Shown here: positions 6,559-11,305 of the stretch, piece by piece
How the letters are laid out: each line of letters starts with the position of its first letter
Position numbering within the stretch: position 1 is the stretch's first letter
Assembly: GCA_007127255.1 (NCBI GenBank)
Contig: SKZS01000145.1
Location: 1 to 11,305 of the forward strand
From: Syntrophomonadaceae bacterium
GTDB lineage: Bacteria > Bacillota > Dethiobacteria > DTU022
Direction of reading: 5' to 3'
Length of the DNA stretch: 11,305 bases
The notes under the pieces: generated by a model
Databases searched by the model: none
What the model was told of the DNA's origin: nothing
Seen by the model: the letters and a program-made list of their open reading frames with translations, nothing else
Program-made: the position numbers and the translations under genes

Positions 6559-8025
6559 CTACCTTGGCTTCATACCAGCTAACCTTCTAACAATATCCTT
6601 CTTAGATTCTATATCATACTGGGAGGTAATGGCGATCTGCTCCATTATTGGTGAACCTCCTCCGTGGTATGCACCATAGAGCATGGAGCCGGATGAACCG
6701 GAAAGGGCAAAATCAACGAAGTTAAGCCAGAATTTAATCTGTTCTTCCACGGGAATATCCGGATTACGCATCAAGTATTTTTCAAGCAACTCTTTGGTTT
6801 CCGGATTGGTCAAGTCTTTTTCATAAGGAAAAGTGGCAGGCATCCCCCCGGCAATGTTACAGAGGATTTCCTGCTCATGGAATACAGCTTCGCCGGTCAA
6901 ACACCGGCCAACATTGGCATAAATAGAGTGGGGAATACAGTTACCGGGACCATAAGGCAAGAAACCCATCCCCGGAATATATACTTCCGCTTTGCCCAGG
7001 GCAGATGAAGTATATCCGGCAGCATAACCCAGCTCCCCGGTCATAATTAATTCAGAAAGCATTTCCCGGACATGAGGAGTTTTTTCAATTCCATTTATTT
7101 CTGCTGCCAGGGCCGCCAGGCCAATTACGTAATCAAGCATGGCCGGTTTGCAACCTGAATAAGAATGACGGTGGAAAAGGGCAAACAGCAGGGCTGCAAC
7201 ACCGCCGTGATCTTGTTCACCACAGGTAAACACCCGCTCCCAGGGCACGAAGCAGTCATCAAATATTACATAGGAGTCCGTATAGCCGACCTCCATACCT
7301 CTCTGGTAATGATCCCGCTTGCGCAGGTTGTGAAAATGAACTATTTGTTTTACACCTTCATAATCTGCGGGAACTGCAAAACATATCGCGTAATCTTTTT
7401 CATTACTCTTTAGGGCCCGGGTCGGCACCACTAATATTTCATCGGCGATGGAAGCTTCGGAGATATGCACCTTGGCGCCACGAACCACAATACCATCACT
7501 ACGCTCTTCTACAACATGCACGTACATATCAGGGTCAGTTTGCTCCGCCGGCCTCTTCATTCGTTCACCTTTTACGTCAGTCTGAGCACAACAACCCACC
7601 AGATCTTCAGACTGAAACTTTTCCAGCCACTTAAGCCAGTTGTCGTGATAAGAAGTTTTTGCATCGGGAGACTGCTGGGCCATGTAGGAAACCGCATGAA
7701 TTGAATTGGCGGCATCGACCCCCATACACCTCTGTATACACTGACCCACTTTGTTGCAAAGATAACGAGTCATATCCTGCTTTTTATGTAGGTCATCAGG
7801 ATTCTGGTGAATATGGGTGAAACGATTAATGGTTTCTCCCGTAAGGTGAGAAGTTGCCGTGCAAAGATCTTTACTCTCGTCATCCCAAACAGCATCAAAA
7901 GTCAGGCCCAAAACATTAAGAGCTGCTTCCTGACGTTCATCCAAACGATCGATTTTCTCTCCATTGGAATACAGATTGCGATTCATCTTTTCTAGCTGTT
8001 TAAAGTATTGCTCTCTTGTTCGCAA
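6559..8025 (-). CDS. 4-hydroxybutyryl-CoA dehydratase / vinylacetyl-CoA isomerase family protein, probable paralogue with altered active site
   Basis: The 488-residue protein aligns end to end with the C. aminobutyricum dehydratase AbfD (about 490 aa), an FAD and [4Fe-4S] enzyme of the acyl-CoA dehydrogenase / HpaB fold. All four cluster ligands are present: Cys96 and Cys100 in CIQRC, His285 and Cys292 in HRHSYSGCK. Also kept are Arg87, Gln98, Tyr289 and Lys293. By my memory-based alignment, catalytic Glu257 is Asp250, Thr190 is Ser189, and Glu455 becomes Gly451 in YGAYHGGGSP. The loop before Asp250 is also shorter. Cluster retention argues against a plain HpaB hydroxylase; loss of Glu455 argues against true 4-hydroxybutyryl-CoA dehydration. 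It is probably an oxygen-sensitive radical CoA-ester dehydratase or isomerase with an unknown substrate. The start is TTG with AAGGAGAGG 7 nt upstream; an ATG at 8130 would add 35 residues absent from AbfD. Confidence 0.85.
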   Translation of the reverse strand: MRTREQYFKQLEKMNRNLYSNGEKIDRLDERQEAALNVLGLTFDAVWDDESKDLCTATSHLTGETINRFTHIHQNPDDLHKKQDMTRYLCNKVGQCIQRCMGVDAANSIHAVSYMAQQSPDAKTSYHDNWLKWLEKFQSEDLVGCCAQTDVKGERMKRPAEQTDPDMYVHVVEERSDGIVVRGAKVHISEASIADEILVVPTRALKSNEKDYAICFAVPADYEGVKQIVHFHNLRKRDHYQRGMEVGYTDSYVIFDDCFVPWERVFTCGEQDHGGVAALLFALFHRHSYSGCKPAMLDYVIGLAALAAEINGIEKTPHVREMLSELIMTGELGYAAGYTSSALGKAEVYIPGMGFLPYGPGNCIPHSIYANVGRCLTGEAVFHEQEILCNIAGGMPATFPYEKDLTNPETKELLEKYLMRNPDIPVEEQIKFWLNFVDFALSGSSGSMLYGAYHGGGSPIMEQIAITSQYDIESKKDIVRRLAGMKPR

Positions 8026-8032
8026 TTTTCGA

Positions 8033-8041
8033 CCTCTCCTT
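8033..8041 (-). promoter_or_regulatory. Ribosome binding site deciding the TTG start of the dehydratase-like gene
   Basis: On the minus strand AAGGAGAGG ends 7 nt before TTG at 8025. The protein from this TTG begins RTREQYFKQLEKMN, which lines up with the start of the characterised dehydratase. The longer frame opening at 8130 has no comparable site. Confidence 0.75.
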
Positions 8042-8241
8042 GTTATAAGATCAATTAAGTAAAACTTACTGCTGCTTGCCTTCCAATAAACCCTATTAAA
8101 AGCATGACTGAAACACAACACTAAAAACATTAATAACTGCTTATAATTTTAACATAAACCAAAATATTGCGCTAACTCATAGTTGAGATCATGCATGAAA
8201 GCAACAATGATAATCAACAAAGGAAAAGGGAAAGATTTTTC

Positions 8242-8250
8242 TGGTATAAT
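8242..8250 (+). promoter_or_regulatory. Extended -10 promoter of the methyltransferase gene
   Basis: TGGTATAAT is a perfect -10 hexamer (8245-8250) with the TGn extension. No good -35 lies 16-18 bp upstream, which is common for extended -10 promoters. The start codon is 36 bp beyond the hexamer, giving a short leader that contains the AAAAGGAG SD at 8273-8280. Confidence 0.55.
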
Positions 8251-8286
8251 GATGCTTAATGACGTAAAAGCTAAAAGGAGATAATC

Positions 8287-9051
8287 ATGAAAAGACCTTA
8301 TTGGATTGGTTACAATGAACTAGCCTGGACAAACCTGATCATTGCTCCACCAGAAGAATATGCAGAAGAAACAGAACGATTCTGTCGAACGATCCAAGAA
8401 CACTCAAAAATCGAACCTGAGACAGTCCTGCACCTTGGAAGCGGAGCCGGTATAAATGATTATACATTTAAAAAGTCCTTCAAGGTAACCGGTGTGGATA
8501 TCAGCAGGGGAATGCTTGAAGTTGCCCGCAACCTTAATCCGGAAGTAACTTACTTTCACGGAGACATACGGGTAGCAGACCTGAAAAAACAATTTGATGC
8601 AGTCGTCATTCCCGAGTCGATCAATTACATGACAACTATCGAAGATGCCCGTAAAACCGTTATTACAGCATACAAACACCTGAAACCGGGTGGAGTTTTT
8701 TTATTTGCCACCCATATCAAGGAAGAATTCCAGGAAAATAATTTTGTCTATAAGGGATCCAAGGGAAGTATTCAAGTAACTGTTTTTGAAAACAACTACA
8801 TCCCTGATCCTGAAAAATTAACTTATGAAAGTACAATAATCTACCTGATCCGGAACAGTGGCAAAATGGAAATCTACACTGACCTGCATATAATCGGTCT
8901 TTTTTATAAAAATACATGGTTAGATCTTTTAAAAGAATGCGAATTTGAAGTTACCGAAGAAAAACTTGATGACACCTATGCCCAGTTCATAATGGGCGAA
9001 GGAAAATATCCCTTGCGCCTGTTCATCTGCACTAATAAATTCCAACAGTGA
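8287..9051 (+). CDS. Class I SAM-dependent methyltransferase, substrate unknown
   Basis: The 254-residue protein has the Rossmann-like methyltransferase core. Motif I is VLHLGSGAGIN (47-57). The following strand VTGVDIS puts acidic Asp71 in place to bind the SAM ribose, then GMLEVAR follows. GDIR (Asp93) is the usual adenine-contact turn. A hydrophobic strand AVVIPESINYM and the LKPGGVFLFAT segment match motifs IV-VI. Residues from about 150 form a variable C-terminal part with several aromatic residues, probably the substrate lid. It is most like small-molecule methyltransferases of the UbiE/CcbJ-like group, but no substrate can be assigned. An excellent SD lies 6 nt before the ATG. It is transcribed divergently from the dehydratase-like gene across a 261-bp gap, so shared regulation is possible but unproven. 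No terminator is obvious downstream. Confidence 0.88.
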   Translation: MKRPYWIGYNELAWTNLIIAPPEEYAEETERFCRTIQEHSKIEPETVLHLGSGAGINDYTFKKSFKVTGVDISRGMLEVARNLNPEVTYFHGDIRVADLKKQFDAVVIPESINYMTTIEDARKTVITAYKHLKPGGVFLFATHIKEEFQENNFVYKGSKGSIQVTVFENNYIPDPEKLTYESTIIYLIRNSGKMEIYTDLHIIGLFYKNTWLDLLKECEFEVTEEKLDDTYAQFIMGEGKYPLRLFICTNKFQQ

Positions 9052-9214
9052 GGGAACAGCTTAATTCTCTAGTTATTCCCACAACCTTCCCGGTTATAAT
9101 AGAGGGGTCCATAAGCAAATTCTCAGGAAAATAATTATGCATTTGATCTATAATAGGCTGAAAGCAAGTAAATATCTCTTATGTAGCCACAATGCCGGAA
9201 CCCAGTTTTTCACT

Positions 9215-9640
9215 TTAAAATGGCGTTTTTTTAAACAGATTTGCTGGAAACAAATGCTGCTCGAACAAAATAAACATGGCTGACACGGCCCCGATCAATC
9301 CGATCAAGAAGTAAAAAACATGTGCTGCATGAACATCATTCATTATTATGCACTGAACCACAATCCAGATCATTAAAGCCCAGGAAAAAATAGAACTAAT
9401 ATAACCCTGGTGCTTTGAATTTTTTCTTGCTGTCAGGGCGCTAACCCCGTGGCCAAGACCAATAACTACAAATAAGATTAACGACGGAATAAAGTAATTG
9501 CTAAACGGAGAGCCTTCCAGCAATTCTGCAGGAATACCCAGTGGTTCATGAGGATCGATCATACCGGCCATACCGCCAAACAGGGCTCCTACAGAAACAA
9601 ATGTATGCAGTATTAATAAAAAGCGATAGTTTTTATTCAA
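9215..9640 (-). CDS. Small four-helix integral membrane protein, function unknown
   Basis: This 141-residue hydrophobic protein has four likely membrane helices at about 6-27, 50-69, 79-99 and 105-126. A soluble loop (28-48, containing DPHEPLGIP) links helices 1 and 2, and a basic loop (ARKNSKHQ) links helices 2 and 3. Histidines lie in or near the membrane at 12, 64, 104 and 107. I do not recognise the family with certainty. I chose TTG at 9640, giving MNKNYRFLLILH, because GGGTGG lies 10 nt upstream. A TTG at 9664 would add eight residues and has no SD. The gene is downstream of codA on the same strand but is separated from it by the 210-bp element, whose end lies about 50 bp before this start. 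Its promoter, if it has one, would be in or beside the element. Confidence 0.75.
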   Translation of the reverse strand: MNKNYRFLLILHTFVSVGALFGGMAGMIDPHEPLGIPAELLEGSPFSNYFIPSLILFVVIGLGHGVSALTARKNSKHQGYISSIFSWALMIWIVVQCIIMNDVHAAHVFYFLIGLIGAVSAMFILFEQHLFPANLFKKTPF

Positions 9641-9690
9641 CTTTTTCGGCCCACCCTGTCTCAATCAGATTAGTGGAATAAATCTACAGC

Positions 9691-9900
9691 TAAATAATTG
9701 GGGTCAGGACAATGGTCAGTGATAGAGCATATTAACACATATTATAGTTAATTTCCTATCATTATCAATACACCAAAAACTGTTATAAAATGAATAGAAA
9801 GTATTATGCGACAACACAGGGTAAACTATGAGCTTCCTGCGTTACAAGTAAATCGCTTCATAGATTAAGTTCAACTTTCAGGCCTGACCCCAAATATTTA
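9691..9900. mobile_element. Second non-autonomous MITE/REP-like element, 210 bp, overlapping the codA stop codon
   Basis: The left end TAAATAATTGGGGTCAGG (9691-9708) is the reverse complement of 9883-9900 at 17 of 18 positions. It shares TTGGGGTCAGG with the 212-bp element. The right end continues inward with TCAGGCCTGA-like and AAGTTCAACTT palindromes (9868-9890), as in the other element, while the left end has lost this inner part. The interior has no credible frame but holds a two-part hairpin: AGTGATAG (9718-9725) pairs with CTATCATT (9756-9763, one G-T pair), and ATTAAC (9731-9736) with GTTAAT (9747-9752). The outermost TTA at 9898-9900 is the complement of the codA TAA stop. Confidence 0.6.
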
Positions 9901-11178
9901 CTCATATATGCCCGGCACTTCCAGCTTTACTTCCTGGTCTAAGAAAAGCCGTTTGGCCGGTTCAGTTTTGCTAATAATTTTTCCTGCTTTTAAGACATAA
10001 AGAGCTTCTGCCCCCTGGCGAAGGGCATTTATTTCGCTGTTTGCATTTAAAATAACCAGGTTTGCCGGATTTCCTTCTTCAAGGCCATAACCTTCCACCC
10101 TTAAAATACAGGCAGAGTTATAAGTTAGAGCTTTAAAAATTTGTCTCATTTCTTCATAACCGGTCATGTGAGTTACATTAAGGCACATAAACGCAGCTTC
10201 GAGCATGCTACCTTTTCCTAAAGGATACCATGGGTCCATGATTGAATCGTGTCCGATTCCGACATTTACACCCGCTTCTAAAAGTTCTTTTACCCTGGTC
10301 AGCCCTCTGCGTTTCGGGTAAGTATCAAAGCGACCCTGCAGGGCGATATTGTCCAGCGGGTTTGTAATCACACTGATGCCGGCCTCTTTCAGTAAACCAA
10401 TTACTTTAAAAGCATAAGGGTTGTTATAAGAATGCATTGCAGTGGTATGGCTCGCAGCTACCCTGCCCTCGAATCCTTCTTTTATCGTTTTAGCCGCCAG
10501 GTACTCGGCAAACCTGGAATGATCGTCGTCCGTTTCATCTGTGTGGACATCAATATCTTTGTTATATTTTTTAGCCAGTTTAAAAACGATATCGATGCTT
10601 TCCAGACCGTCTTCCCTGGTCCGTTCATGGTGAGGAATGCCGCCGACTACGTCTGCGCCGGAATCAAGTGCTTTTTCCAGCAGATCTGCACCACCGGGAA
10701 ATCTCAGAATCCCGTCCTGCGGAAAAGCGACAATTTGCAAGTCGGCATAATCCTTAACCTCATCTTTAATTTCGACCAGGGCATGAAGCGCTGTTAAGTC
10801 CGGATCACAGATATCCGCGTGAGTTCTGATATACTGTGTTCCCTGCACTACTTCCCACTTGATCGCCTCTACAGCTCTTTTCTTAACATCCTGAGCATTT
10901 AGATCTGCCTTTTTTTCACCCCAAATTTGTATCCCTTCGATCAAAGTCCCGCTCAGATTATAGCGCGGTGAGCCAACAGTTAAAGCTGCATCAAGATGTA
11001 TATGGGGATCAACAAAAGGCGGAGTGGCCAGCCGACCTCGAGCATCAATTTCTTTTTCAGCAGCACCGTTCAAATTGTCAGCAATGCCGGTAATTTTACC
11101 GTCCTTTATGGCAATATCCTGAAGGTTCTTCTGGTCGACAAGTCTGGCCTTCCGGATCAACAGGTCCTGTTTCTCCAC
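9898..11178 (-). CDS. codA: Cytosine deaminase (amidohydrolase superfamily)
   Basis: The 426-residue protein is collinear with E. coli CodA (427 aa), which hydrolyses cytosine to uracil and ammonia with a divalent metal in a TIM barrel. Metal and catalytic residues are conserved: His59 and His61 in DPHIHLD, Gln154 in FPQDG, His212 and Glu215 in DVHTDE, His244 in ASHTTAMHSY and Asp311 in GHDS. Family blocks LQGRFDTYPKRRG and DPWYPLG are also near identical. Ser312 replaces E. coli Asp314, a residue known to affect preference among cytosine analogues, so a shifted substrate range (isoguanine, creatinine or modified cytosine) is possible. Start is GTG at 11178 with GAGAGG 8 nt upstream; a GTG at 11187 directly abuts the SD and is unlikely. 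A probable permease ends 44 bp upstream, suggesting a codB-codA-like operon. Confidence 0.93.
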   Translation of the reverse strand: MEKQDLLIRKARLVDQKNLQDIAIKDGKITGIADNLNGAAEKEIDARGRLATPPFVDPHIHLDAALTVGSPRYNLSGTLIEGIQIWGEKKADLNAQDVKKRAVEAIKWEVVQGTQYIRTHADICDPDLTALHALVEIKDEVKDYADLQIVAFPQDGILRFPGGADLLEKALDSGADVVGGIPHHERTREDGLESIDIVFKLAKKYNKDIDVHTDETDDDHSRFAEYLAAKTIKEGFEGRVAASHTTAMHSYNNPYAFKVIGLLKEAGISVITNPLDNIALQGRFDTYPKRRGLTRVKELLEAGVNVGIGHDSIMDPWYPLGKGSMLEAAFMCLNVTHMTGYEEMRQIFKALTYNSACILRVEGYGLEEGNPANLVILNANSEINALRQGAEALYVLKAGKIISKTEPAKRLFLDQEVKLEVPGIYE

Positions 11179-11186
11179 AGGGAACA

Positions 11187-11192
11187 CCTCTC
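11187..11192 (-). promoter_or_regulatory. Ribosome binding site deciding the GTG start of codA
   Basis: GAGAGG on the minus strand lies 8 nt before GTG at 11178. The in-frame GTG at 11187 overlaps this SD, which rules it out as an efficient start. Confidence 0.6.
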
Positions 11193-11222
11193 TTTTTAAC
11201 TCTAGCTTCTTATTAGCATTCC

Positions 11223-11305
11223 TTATACATATTCAGCATCTTCGTCAACAGCGTGATCAAACCCTTTGATTTTCGCAAACAACGGCTGGAGAATGAGCAT
11301 TGCAA
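11223..11305 (-). CDS. C-terminal end of an upstream protein, possibly a nucleobase permease (partial)
   Basis: An open minus-strand frame enters from the right edge and stops with TAA at 11223-11225. Its visible 26 residues are AMLILQPLFAKIKGFDHA followed by an acidic tail VDEDAEYV. A short hydrophobic stretch, then basic residues and a charged tail, would suit the end of a membrane transporter. Its place 44 bp before codA on the same strand makes a cytosine or other nucleobase permease the natural guess, but too little sequence is visible to assign a family. Confidence 0.4.
   Translation of the reverse strand, partial: AMLILQPLFAKIKGFDHAVDEDAEYV

Noticed and set aside
6559..8025. Assignment as 4-hydroxyphenylacetate 3-monooxygenase (HpaB)
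   Set aside because: The protein is in the same fold family, but the four Fe-S ligands specific to the dehydratase branch are all present, which flavin-only hydroxylases do not need.
8026..8130. 35-residue N-terminal extension of the dehydratase-like protein from an ATG at 8130
   Set aside because: It lacks an SD, the added residues have no counterpart in AbfD, and the TTG at 8025 has a near-perfect SD and gives the family length.
9052..9083. GGGAA ... TTCCC inverted repeat after the methyltransferase gene as a terminator
   Set aside because: The arms are five bp with a 19-nt loop and there is no downstream T-run.

Overview
The window looks like chromosomal DNA from an anaerobic Gram-positive bacterium, most likely a Clostridia / Peptococcaceae-type Firmicute. 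The reasons are moderate-to-low GC, strong purine-rich Shine-Dalgarno (SD) sites, frequent TTG and GTG starts, a type I dockerin protein, and a homologue of the clostridial [4Fe-4S]/FAD 4-hydroxybutyryl-CoA dehydratase. This placement is inferred from gene content; there is no rRNA or other taxonomic marker here.

Layout, left to right: (1) a minus-strand pair, ridA followed by an unfinished membrane-anchored dockerin protein that runs off the left edge; (2) a 364-bp AT-rich divergent gap; (3) plus-strand genes for a PlsC-like acyltransferase and an MFS transporter, the latter with its own good sigma-A-type promoter; (4) a convergent minus-strand HAD phosphatase whose leader is a 13-unit, 11-bp tandem array; (5) a 212-bp non-autonomous mobile-element-like unit with perfect 34-bp inverted ends; (6) a plus-strand two-domain signal peptide peptidase SppA; (7) a convergent minus-strand member of the 4-hydroxybutyryl-CoA dehydratase family, starting at TTG; (8) a divergent SAM methyltransferase with an extended -10 promoter; (9) a minus-strand run consisting of the end of a probable permease, a cytosine deaminase (codA), a second 210-bp element and a four-helix membrane protein.

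The genes do not form one obvious pathway. The clearest functional pair is the tail of a possible permease followed 44 bp later by cytosine deaminase, which suggests uptake and deamination of a nucleobase. RidA clears reactive enamine/imine intermediates, the HAD protein is a housekeeping-type phosphatase, and SppA degrades membrane-embedded peptides.

I see no defence system, CRISPR array, rRNA or tRNA. The most interesting items are the dehydratase homologue, which keeps all four Fe-S ligands but lacks the active-site glutamate of the characterised enzyme; the two equal-sized elements that share TTGGGGTCAGG ends, one of which overlaps the codA stop codon; the 11-bp array in the HAD leader; and a natural Ser at the CodA position (Asp314 in E. 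coli) known to affect substrate preference.
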